Below, one piece after another: positions 21,591 to 34,500 of a stretch of 64,000 bases of DNA; the first letter of the stretch is position 1; each line of letters opens with the position of its first letter. The notes beneath the pieces were generated by a model. It was not told where the DNA came from. It saw only the letters and a list, made by a program, of their open reading frames with translations, and did no database searches. The stretch is from Halicephalobus mephisto (lineage: Eukaryota; Nematoda; Chromadorea; Rhabditida; Panagrolaimidae), in contig SWDT01000297.1 in the NCBI GenBank assembly GCA_009193035.1, positions 1-64,000 on the forward strand, written 5' to 3'. Both the position numbers and the translations under genes were made by a program.

Positions 21591-22500
21591 TGACGTTTTT
21601 GCCGAATTTTCTGGACTAGCTTCTTTATGCATTGATGAAAAATGTTCTTTGGCGAATTCGGAGGCAATTCCCAAAGTTGCTTTTCCTCTTCTGAATTCTT
21701 CAAACTCCTTTTATTTTAAGTTTTTACTCAATAAAAGTTTTTATTATTATTTTCTAGAGATATTTATTTTAAAATTAAAATTTTTTAAATATATACTTTA
21801 AAATTAAAAATTCAAAAATAAATATTTAAATTCAAAAATAAATATCTAAAAAGTGTTTAATTTTAAAATATATATTTAAAAAATTTTAAATTTTAAAATA
21901 AATATCTAAAAAATTTTAATTTTAGAAGTTTTTAATTTTAAAATAAATATTTAAAAAATTTTAATTTTTAAGTATTTTTATTATTTTCAACTTTTTTATG
22001 GATATTTGTTTTTAAAATTTTTCTAATTTCATAATTTTTTAAAAGATCTTTGAGTTTTTGAATTTTTTATAATTTCTAATTTTATTTAATTTTTTCTAAT
22101 TTTAAATTTCTTTATAGTTTTAATTTTTTATAATTTCATAATTTTATAATTTTTAAAAAATCTTCGACTTTTTTAATTTTATAATTTTTAAAAAATCTTT
22201 GACTTTTTTAATTTCATAATTTTTAAAAATCTTCGACTTTTTTAATTTCATAATTTTTTAAAAGATCTTTGACTTTTTGAATTTCATCCAATTTTTCCGT
22301 GATGCTCTAATATTTATTGTTCTCTTATGGATCTTTAAGTTTTTCGAAATTTCCGCGGAAATGTGCATTTGTTTACTTAAAAGTTACTCAGAAAATCCAT
22401 CAATTCTGGATTTTTATTGATTTCTTAATTTTCGCGAAATATATTTAATTTTTAATTTTCAGGAATTTTGAAAATTTAAAAATGGATTAAAATTTAAAAA
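20700..22500. other. AT-rich low-complexity stretch before the PHR gene
   Basis: Contains diverged units of TTAAAAATTAACAATTAATG plus TAATTTTGAAGATTTAAAAA (20870-21390), then homopolymer-like A/T blocks (21720-22260). Apart from the repeat copy at 21405-21525, no gene is seen. Confidence 0.6.
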
Positions 22501-22516
22501 ATAATTTTAAAAGGAA

Positions 22517-25500
22517 ATGGCCTATTTCCTGAGGCACTTTATTCCTGAAAAAAATCAAGGACCTTCAGATTCGACTTCGTTGAGCCGAGAAAACTCTTTT
22601 TTTAATTTTTTTTTCGAATCGAATTTTTTCGAACAAAAAAAAATCGAAAACGAATCAAAAATTAGACAAAAATATTCCGAAATTTTATCCAAATGTTCGA
22701 CTTTGGTTTTTAAAAACGGAATTTTGAATGAAATTAAAGGTAAAAATTTACATAAAAACAAAAATTAATAAAAAATTTCAGAAAAGAAAACCGAATTCGA
22801 CGAAGATGTTTTTGAAGAAGTCGTGAAAAATACAGAAGTCATCGCTTCTCCCAGTTTGTTTGCCGCTAATTTTCTGGCATGGACAGAAACTATCAAGTAA
22901 TTTCGAAATTAAATTTAAAAAATTAAAAATTAAATTTAAAAAGTTAAAAATTAATAATTTTAATAATTTCTTAAAATTATTAAAGAATTAAAATTTTACA
23001 ATTTTAAAAAATTACTAAAAATTATTAAAAAATTAAAAATTAAATTTTAACAAATTATTAAAGAATTAAATTTTAAGAATTATTAAAGAATTAAAATTTT
23101 ATAATTTTAAAAAATTACTAAAAATTATAAAAAAATTTTAAAGAACTAATTTTTAAAAATTATTAAAGAATTGAATTTTAAAAATTAAAAAAATTGTTAA
23201 AGAATTAAATTTTAAAAAATTATAAAAAATTTTAAAGAACTAAATTTAAAAAATTATTAAAATTAAAATTTTAAGAATTTTCGAAAATTAAACGAACTTT
23301 AAAATATTTTTAAAATTTTATTTGGAACAAATTTGTAAAAAATTTTATTCTTATTAAACTTTTTTCAGAATTGCCGCTCAATATCCTTCATTAAATGATG
23401 GATCGTCAGATGTCAAAATCGAACAAGGAATCGGAAATTTGCAAAAAGATGCAAAAATTCCTCTGGATCCAGAAGTCGTTCCTGTAAGTTTGAAAATTTT
23501 TAAATTAAATTAAATTTTAAAATAAAATAATTTTTTAAATTTTAAAACTTTATTAATTTTTTTATTTTTTTTTAAATTTAAAATTTTATCAATTTTTTGA
23601 AATTTAATTTTTTATATTTTGAATTTTTTATACTTTGAATTTTTTTTTTAAATTCTTGAAATTTAATTTTTTAGAAATTTCAAGTTGATTTTAAATTTGA
23701 TTTTTTTTAAATTTAAAATTTTATCAATTTTTTGAAATTTAATTTTTTATATTTTGAATTTTTTATACTTTGAATTTTTTTTTTAAATTCTTGAAATTTA
23801 ATTTTTTAGAAATTTCAAGTTGATTTTAAATTTGATTTTTTTTAAATTTTAAATTTTATCAATTTTTGAAATTTAATTTTTTATATTTTAAATTTAATTT
23901 TTTTTTAAATTTTTGAAGTTTAATTTTTTAGAAATTTCAAAAAAAAATTATTTCAAAAATTTCAAGTTGATTTTAAATTTGATTTTTTTTAATTTAAAAT
24001 TTTAGAATTCTTCGAATCACTTAGTTACAGTAGGCTTGGATTCTATTTTTTCCATCTTATTGGAGTTGAATCAACGAGATCCGGAACTGTGTGCCCAAGC
24101 TCTGCAGCAACTTCTCGGTCTTCTTCAAGCCATACCCCCTGAGGGCATGATCCACGAATCCAAGTCCGTCGTTTTGAGGATGTTGGATTTGCTTAAAAAA
24201 TTAAGAATCGAAGGTTTGGAGTCCTTAGTTACAGTAATTAAGGAATTTTTAGGGAATTCTACCGTAAGCTCGACGGCCACGGGATGTCTGGTGGCCTTGG
24301 CGGTGGCCAGAGGAGATCCGGAAATTTTTTTTTCGACGATAAAAAGTCTACTTTGTGATGTGAAAAAAAATATTCCTTTTAATCAACTTTCATCTGAATT
24401 AAATTCTCTTCCAAAAAATTTTCAAAATATGGCTTTGACCATAAATAAGAATTTTAAAAATAATTATTCAAATTTTTTTTCTATTGGATTATTAAATCAC
24501 GAAGAAATCGGAAATTACGAAATTGTTTTTTCGGAAAATTCAAGTGATTATTCCGAAAATTCTGAAAATTTTTCTTCAAAATCTTGTTTGACTTCTGACG
24601 GAAGCCACATCTACGTCCTGTCTTACTGTGGATTCTTCAAAATGGGATCTGGATTATCCGAAACCCAAGGCGGCCGGATCGTTGCCGTTAACGAACTTTT
24701 GAAATTCAGAGAAGGATCAAGTTTGTTTATCTGCCAAGATTCGCTTTATCTGAGAAGGAAACATTCCTCGAGATTGTGGGTCATCGATAAAGAAAATCTT
24801 CGAGAAATCGGAGAAATAATGCTTCACGCAAGTCTGACCGAAGGAATTCTGTTTTCTGACGGAAGAAATTTTTTCCACGGAAATCTCGATGAACAATGGA
24901 ATTTTGTGGTAAATTTTAAAAATTACTTAAAAAAATTAAAAAAAAACAAATTTTAAAAAAAATTAAAAAAAAAAACAAATTTAAAAAAAAATAAAATTTT
25001 AAAAACTTTTTAAAAAAATAAATTTAAAATAAAATAGAATTTAAAAATTTAAAAAAAAAATTTTATATAAAAAAGTAAAATTTAAATTCAAAAAAATTAT
25101 CTGGAAATTATTTATTTTTTTTTATTTTATTAAATTTCTGAAGTTTATTAATTTTTTTTATTTTTAAAGTTTATTAATTTTATTAATTCTTAAAGTTTAT
25201 TAAATTTTATGAATTTTTTTATTTTTCAAGTTTATTAAATTTTTAAATTTTATTAAATTATTAAATTTTATTAAATTATTAAATTTTTAAAGTTTATTAA
25301 TTTTTTTATTTTTAATTTTTTTAATTTTTTTAATTTTAGACAACTCCTCTGGACGACTCCTTCGGGACTTTGGTCGATCAGAAAAATAAACAGTCCAGTA
25401 GACTGGTCGAGTTCAGTTATTCCGTATTTGGAGAAGGATCCAATGTTCAAGAAAAATTAATTTCTACAATTCCGGCAAAATTACAAAGTATCTCAATCGA

Positions 25501-28500
25501 TCTCCAATTTTCAAATGACACGGGTTTTTTGCTGACGAGGACGGGGGAAGTCTATTACGCGGGTAGGGCCTCCCTCTTTTCGCTTACTGTAAGTTTTAAA
25601 ATTAAAAAAAAAATAAATTTTAATTTTAAAAAATTAAAAATTAAAAATTAAAAAATATAAAGTAAATTAAACACTATTCGTGGTAGGACCAAGATTTGAA
25701 AAATTTTCTTAGTTGATGAAAATGTAAAAAATTGTTGGTTTTATTACGAATGATATTTGGTTTACTTTTTAACTATTTTATTATTTAGTAACTTCTTTAT
25801 ATACAGTAATTAGTTTTGTAATTGAGTATCAACCACTTACCGTACTCTAAGAACACCAAATAAAGAAGTAGTGGTCCCGACACGAATGATTTTCAACTTC
25901 CTTTTTAACTATTTGATTATTTAGTAACTTCTTTATATACAGTAATTAGTTTTGTAACTAAATATCAGTCGCTTACCGTATTCTAAGAATACCAAATAAA
26001 GAAGTAGTGGTCCCGACACGAATGATATTTGGTTTACTTCTTAACTATTTGTTTATTTAGTAACTTCTTTATGTACAGTAATTATTTTTGTAACTAAATA
26101 TCAACCACTTACCGTACTCTAAGAACAATGAAAAAGAACTCATTGGTCCCGACACGAATAATATTTACTTTTTAACTATAACTTTATTTATTGGCTCTTT
26201 AAACTTGTAATTATCTAATTTCAGGATACTGGATTAGTTTGGACGGAATTGAACCCCCCAGAACCGATAGTACAAATGCATGTAGATAGCTTTGCGAATT
26301 GTTTATTGTTGAGATCCGGCTCCGGTCATCTCTGGAGCGTCGGAAGTCTTATCGGGTTGATGGAGAACCAACTACCTCATGGACAAAGCCACTCAAAAAA
26401 ATTCAGAAAAATCAGAATACCTCACAAGTAAGTTATTTTTAAAATAATGTGATTTTAGAGGTTTTTAAAAAGTTGAAAATTCTAATTAGGATCATCTGTA
26501 AAAAGTTCATATATGTTTTTAGGAGCTTTTAAAAGGTTGAACATTCTAATTAAGATTATTTTGTAGGAAATTGATATATGATTTTTAAAGTAATATGATT
26601 TTAGGAGTTTTTAAGAAGTTGAACATTCTAATTAAAGTAATTTCATAAAAAATTGATATATGATTTTTAAAGTAATATGATTTTAGGAGCTTTTAAAAAG
26701 TTGAACATTCTAATTAAGATTATTTTGTAGGAAATTGATATATGATTTGTATGTTTTTAGAAGAAAGTCTTCATCGATAAGTGGGATCCATGGAGCGATG
26801 GCTTACGTGACGGAAAATGGTAAATGTTATCTTTTCGGAAGACATATTATTTCTAGCAACAATGACAGTGGACAATTGACAGGATTTGAAGGATTTTCGA
26901 TAGCCAGCATAGGAATCGGAAAAACACACTTGGTAGCCATCAGCAAATCCGGACTTGTTTATACTTGTGGATTGAACAATCTGAATCAATGTGGAAGAGA
27001 CGAACCTAACGTCATATATCCCAAAAAATCCCAAATATTTTCGAAATTTCCGGAAAGTCCGAACATTCAATCACCTCAAAAAATAATTTCCCCTGCGGCA
27101 TATTGCTATCCAGGAGAGCACTTGTTCATCAAAGACGCCGCGAGTATATGCCAAAGATGCGGAAAATGCTCCGGAAAAAACGACAAATGTCCGACGAAGA
27201 CGGTTTCTGGAGGACTTCGGAGGGTGAATCTCCAGAGGGGGATGTTGTGCGTCTGTGAATCCCGAGAATCCGTCTGTCTTCGTTGTGGGATCTGTCAAGA
27301 TTGTGCGACTTCTGTCAACTTGAGGAGATATCCAGAAGATGAAAAAAAAGAAGAATCAAAAATAAATTTACCGATTCAAGGAGGACAATTAAGTCCGGCC
27401 AGATTGGTGCTTCAGGGCGACATCAAAGTGAGTACTGTAAGTTGCGGAAATTACCATACAATTCTGCTCTGTGCAGATAGGTCGGTGTATACTTTCGGAT
27501 CAAATTGCCACGGACAGTTAGGCACGGGAGACACGGAGAAGAAATCCGGGGCAGTGAAGCTGGATCTGCCGTCGAACGTCCAAGTGGTCCAGGCCGTGGC
27601 CGGGGCGAACCACTGTGTTCTGCGGACCTTGGACGGCCAGATTTTGACTTTCGGAGCTTTCAAGAACGGTCAACTAATCAGAACCGAGCCCTCAGGAAAT
27701 TCGAAAAATAAATGGTTCGCAATTCCGACGATCGTAGAAGGATACGGTCAAAATTACGGTAGAATCGCGAGTTGGATAAACGCCAAAGGCGACGCCACGA
27801 TCGTCCAAATTCAGAAGCAGACATTTTCGAAGAATTTATTGATGGATTCTAAGATTACTGTAAACAAGGACTACATGGTCATCATCCCGCCGAATCCGGG
27901 TCCGGGGATGGACTACGTGGTCATCAGAAGGAAGACTTCGGAAATTTCGCAATTCGCGATGGACGAAGTTGTTTCAAAATTAAGTTTTTCTTTGGATCCG
28001 TATTATCCGGTTTTGTGGACTTTCGACGACGAGACTTGCAAAATTTCGATTTATTCAGAATTTGAAAAAAATGATTTTTTTGAAATTTCAATGAATTCAA
28101 ATACAGTATCCGATTCCGGAAATTTGGAACCAGAAGTTTTAAAAAAACACAGAAAACTGCTCCAAATTCCGGAATTGATGATTCCGACGGAATCCGAACC
28201 CGAATTCACGGACACACAATTGGCCACTTTCGTCTTGACTGGCATCTACTCCATGTCCGTCCTGGCTGCCTCAGGGGAAGAATATTACTGTAAGAAAAAT
28301 TCCCAAAAAAAATCAATATTTAAAAAAATTAAAAAAATCAAAAACTTCGACAGCGAAAACGGGTACTTTGTCGTGAGCAGATTCGAGGTGTTCGGGGGCG
28401 GATGGGGGTACTCAGTACACTGCATGGAAGCGATCCAATTCAAAGTTTCGAAATCCATATACATCTCCGGAATCGGATTATTCGGCGGAAGAGGAGAATA

Positions 28501-31500
28501 TGCAGCAAAAATAAAACTCCTAAAAGTCATAGGAGGAGAATTAGAAGATCACTGTGTAGAACTTCTGGCGGAATCAGACGAGACTATTTACGAATGTGCT
28601 CCTCGAGAAACCGCCGTTCTTCAGCTGAACAAAAACGTCCTTGTTGCAGCCGAAGAATGGTACGTCCTCGTCGCTCAAATACAGTAAGTTTTTTATGGAT
28701 TTTAAAAGTATATTTCCTTAATTTTTATAAATTTTAAAAATTAAATTTTATTTTTTATGGATTTTAAAAGTATATTTCCTTAATTTTTATAAATGTTAAA
28801 AATTGATTTTCTTGGTTTTTATAAATTTTTAAAATTGATTTTATTAATTTTTATAAATTTTAAAAAATTGATTTTCTTAATTTTTATGAATTTTAAAAAT
28901 TGATTTTATTAATTTTTATAAATTTTAAACATGATTTTATTATTTTATGAATTTTAAAAAATTGATTTTATTAATTTTTATAAATGTTAAAAATTGAATT
29001 TTCTTAGTTTTTATAAATTTTAAAAATTGATTTCATTATTTTATCATTTTTGGTCTCAACTGGAAAATTTTGAAATTTCGTTTCGAGACAATTTTATTTT
29101 ATTTTTATAATTTTATTTAATTTTTATTTTTATAATTTTATTTTATTTTATTTTTTCAGAGGTCCTAGTTCTGATTGCGGAGCTTCCGGAAGATCTACAG
29201 TAAAAGCCGGAGGGGATGTTGAATTTACTTTCAGAAATTCGCTCCTCTCGAACAACGGCACAGATGTAGAAGTCGGTCAGATTCCGGAAATTTATTATTC
29301 TTTAAAAAATTCCGAAGATTTGACGGACGAGGTGAAAGATGTTTGTTTTGAAAATTCCGAAGAAAAATCACCTTTAATTTCTTTGAAAACTTTGTTTCAA
29401 ATTACTCCTGAAACAATTTCGAATATTTTTTTCATTTTCGAATGGGCCACGAAGGGCAGTTTCGCCCTGAGGGATTACAGTAACCACAACGAAGAAGACA
29501 TCTGGAAACAAGAAAGATCGGCTTACATAGCCGTGGTTTCCTTGAGGATCCTGAGGCTGTACATATCGTTGTTGTCGTCCGCGGACAGTTTCGAAGTCAA
29601 AAACGAACTTGAATCTCCCAGGAAATCCAAAAATTCCCCGAGGCAATTGGACGAATTTGCAAATTTGATTATTGATTTTTCGAATATTTTAAAAAACATT
29701 TTTAATTTTGCGGATGAGAGATTTTTTCTCCAAGACAAAATCGGAGCTTTAGTCATCGAAGAAACTGTGGATTCTTACGTGTCATGTGCAGAGTTGCTTT
29801 TGCCGTCGGCAATGATAGTCCGAAATCGGTTATCTCAGGCTATTTCGAAAGAAAAAAGAAATTGGTCCTTGTTGGCGTTGTTGAAAGCTTGTCAAAAATT
29901 AGAATCAAGTGCTTTGGAAATATTAATCCCGAACAAAAATCAACTTGATAATCAACTGGATAACCAAGTGACAAATCTGGGAGATAAACTTTCGAGATAT
30001 TTCTGTCCGACCCAAAACGGAAGTAACGAACTAACCGGATCTGGGATTATCCGATTTTTGTTTGACTTAAGTTTTGCGGTTTCTGAACAACAAAATGAAG
30101 TAAGTTAAATTCAAACTGTAAAGAAATTTGACTTTTTTAACGGACTACACAAAAACATAACTTTTGTGATGAAAATTAAAAAATAATAGTGATAATTTTT
30201 ATTTCTTACTGTATCAAAAAATACACTTTTTGTGTGTAGAGATCTGGGATAGTGATTGTTTCCAACTCAAATCAGGGCTTTCTAGTCACTATCCAAATTT
30301 TATTAGAACTGTCAAAATCACTATCCAAAAACAACTCTAATATAGAAAATTCATAATTTTTGATTTAATAACAATTAAGAAATGTAACAATCGTCATATT
30401 TTTATGAATATTTGACTTTTGTGATGAAAATTAAAAAATAGTGACGATTTCTGTTTGTTACTGGACTAAAAGTTATGTTTTGTGTAGAGATTTTGGATAG
30501 TGTTTATTTCCAACTCAAATCAGGGCTTTCTAGTCACTATCCAAAAACAGTTCCAATACACAAAAAACATAATTTTTGGTCTAATAATAATTAAGAAATG
30601 TAACAATCGTCATATTTTTATGAATATTTGACTTTTATGACGAAATTAAAACATAATAATAACGATTTTTATTTATTCCTGGACCAAAAGTTACGTTTTT
30701 TTGTGTGTACCCTTCTGTTCCGATTTGGACGTGTTGACTGATAATGGGAGACTTCTTGAGGGAATCATGTGGTAGTTGGAATTTACATACCGTAAAAACT
30801 AATAGAAAGACACCTCCATTTGAAGGATATTTTTATTGGACGAGCAAGGTGACAAACGTGGATATAATGTAGGTTTTTTCGACAAAATTCTAAACCTCCA
30901 TACTTATACATGATTTTACTCATTTTTATGATCGATTTTGTACGATTTGTAGAGTTTCAATTATTTTTTCTGATGGAGGATTACAAATTCCCTAAGTTAC
31001 TGTAGAAACTCTAATAGATGAACTGCTCGTTTGTTAGAGTTTTTACAGTATACTATTTATATCAAAGAAAACCACCCAATGTGTCCACACCGAAGATCTC
31101 ACTCGTGTCCTACAGTATCCCACACTGTTTTTAATTTTATCTCTTTTGGGTGTTTTTTTATTTTAGCTTTTGTCTCAGGAGTACTGTAATCAAAAAAGTC
31201 GTTTCAGGATATTCTGTTCTACAGCCTCAAGAAAGCGGCGCAGAATCTGATTTGTTTGTTCGCAAAAGTTCTTGTTTCCAGTAACCTCAGGATCGAATCC
31301 GGACCTCCACTTCAGGCCACGGACAACAGATTCAGAAGATTCAACTCGCATCTGAATTGGGAAACCGGGAACGGGGCACACGACGCGATCGCCTTCAAGG
31401 TCGATTCTGAAGGAGTGACTCTCCATGGAATCGGGATTTTCGTCGGACAAGCGGCTTCTGGAGATTTTTCGTATGAATTAGAAATATTTTTTAACACAGG

Positions 31501-34500
31501 AGATTTGGCAAATGAATGTTGGTCTTTGATAGACCAGCAGAAAGGCTCCGTGAAGGACTCCAACATCGGCATGTCCCCGAACACCCCTATGTCGAGTCAG
31601 AAACTCGTCACTGGAATCAAAATAAAACCAATTAAACTGAATTCAGATGTTACTTACTGTGTCAGAATCCATCTAAGTCCTGGAAAAACCTTCTACGGCG
31701 AAAACGGCCAAGCTACAGTAAAACTTTCGAACAATTCCAAACTCAGCTTCATGCCCTGTAGTTTGTCCAGAAATGGCACCAGTTTAATCCGAGGACAAAT
31801 ACCGTATTTAATATATTCCATAGATACTGTAAAAAATGAAAAAAAAGAAAATATTCAAAAAGAAAAATCAGACGATTTTTGGAAAGTGGATGACGAAAGA
31901 CACAACCTCTTCATCGAGGTCATGAGGCTTCTGAGTCAGAAACTCAGCTACTTGACGGCCTTGAATCAGATAAGCAATCAAGAAAAATCCATCTGCAGCC
32001 AGCTCATCGCGTATTCTACCGTATTTTTGGAAGCAAATCCAAATTTGGCTTTTCATCTGATTTCGAGCTTCGACGAAATAATTCCACTTTTGTCGAGTTC
32101 GAATGCCGATGAAATAAAAAACAACGATAAATTTATTTGTTCTACAGATTCCAGAGAAATGAAAATTAGTCAGATTTTTTCTAAAAAATCGAACGTCGTC
32201 CAAGCCCTGGTTGAATCTCCTCATCCTTACAAATCCGGTCAGATTTTTTCACAAACTTTAATTTTCGAACCTGAAACAGAATTTATGTGTATCAGATTCC
32301 ATGATGATTGTCAAACAGCCTCAGGGGAAGATGTACTTTGGCTATATTGCGCTCAAATATCAGATCCAAATTATTTTTATCCTGTTGGAAAATTTTTCGG
32401 ATCCAAAAATTGGCCAGAAAACCAAATTTTGGTTCCTGGATTCAAACTTTGGTTAATTTTTGAATCTTGTTTGCCTTCAGAAAATCAAGATTCTTCGAAA
32501 ATGTACGGATTTAGGATTACTGTAGACGGATTCGCTTCGAGAAAAAATTCGATAATTACTGAAATTAAAGAACCTTCGAATTCGCTTCTGGAGCAGGAAT
32601 TTGTCTGGCTGTGTTCCAGTGCCCTGAGGTGTTTTGTAGAAATTCCAAAAAATTCAAAAAAAATAAAAAAAATCAAAGAAAAAGAAAAAGAAATTTTTGA
32701 ATTAATTCGACGTCACGGTTCGCTTCTGAAAAAAGGCCTAAATATCGACGAAATTCCTACTGTAAGAGATTTAGTATATAAGAAATTTCCTGGAATTACT
32801 GTAAGTCATGAAAAAATTTTTTTGGAAGAATTTATTGAAGCTTCAACTTCGACGGCTCCTGGAAGACTGGCCCGGGCCTTCAATTACGGTACTTCGTTTT
32901 TGGACCTTTCTTTATCCACCGTAGAAATCGAAGCCACAGAAGTTACAGTAGGCAAACCGGTGAAATTGATCTTAATTCAGAAGGACCAATTCAACAAAGA
33001 CGCCAGATGCACGAATCTGAATCCAGAAATCACGATCACTTCTGCCGATGACGTCATCACACAGAGTTTCAAAGATTTCGATCTTCAGAATCAAAATAGT
33101 TTTCAGAACGATTCATCAGGGACTAGTTTGACCACAGAAGACCAGTGGAAACAGGGCCATGTTCTGCGGGACGGGTTCCAGACCCTGAGGCAATTACAAT
33201 TGAAGGAAAATTTCAAAGACATTTATCTCAACAAAGCCAGATACAAAACTATCACGATGATGCCGATTTTCTCTAATTACTCTCTTGAAGAATTAAGATT
33301 CGCTTTTTCGGATACTTCATCGACGAAGGAAGAATTAAAACTTTCGTTTCAGAACCAAATCGGAAATTTCGCGATCGATTGGAGACCGAAGAAATCCGGA
33401 AGGTTCAAGATTGACTGTAAAATAGACGGATTTAAATTACAGTCTTCGACTTTCATAGAAGTCGGAGATACTCGAGCTTCTAGTGTGCTTCCAAGTCCCA
33501 AGATTCAAGACAAAAAATCATTTTTGAAATCTTCCGAATCGAAAATAAAATTGGCGAAATTGGACAGTTTAAGTTCGTTCATCGCCGTCAGGGTCAGAAT
33601 CCACCCGAGTTTGACTTCTCCGGCCATCGGCAGAATCGACCGTGGTTGTAGTGTCACTTGGAATGAATCCATAAGGAATTCAGAAGGCACTTGGCTGAAG
33701 TTGACCGAGGAATCAAAAATGGTCTTTTGTGACAAACAACAAATTTCACAAAGTGCTTGGTGTCTACAGTATCATAGAGATTTCGAAACTACTTTATTAG
33801 ATGTGGATGAAAGTGATTTGAGTTCTCCTCAGAAACCCAGTCCTCACAGAATCCTCCCGTCGTTGCCGAAGTCGCCCAAAAGACAACTTCCGAAACCGCC
33901 GAAACTCCAATCCGAACTCAACGAAGACGCCGATGTTTTGACCGTCAGAAGACAGTCGATGACGCTGACTTCCTCGAGTTCTGATTCCCCGAATGTCGTC
34001 CACGAAGCCCTAGGGCCGAGGTTGATGGACACCTGTCGAACCGTCTTCGCCGCTCTCGTCTGGCACGAGTTGCTGGTTTCTGATTTGATTGCCTGTTCGA
34101 ATCATCTCAAAAGTTCTCCACAATTGGAGCAATTTTTCAACGATCTCAACAATCCCACTCTTCCTCCGTGTTTTTCGACTTTATTAAAACTCTACAAATC
34201 CACAGTTCAATCCGTCTTAGAAGTCGTTGAACAACATTTAATTTTGCCGTCTCCGCCGTCGATGAAACAACTTGCAAGTCGTCATTTCCCTCCTCCAGAA
34301 GAACTTTGTGAACTTTGTCATCAACTCCATCCGAAGCCGATCACTGTCCACATGAGGGAGAAACATCCAGGATGCGGAAAACCTTGTGGAGGTCACGGAT
34401 ACAACAGCATTGGAAACTACACCACCGGATGGACAGGATTCTGCGGGAACGGAGGAACATCAAACGCTGTTTGGTACTTACTCTGTCCCAGTTGCAGAAC

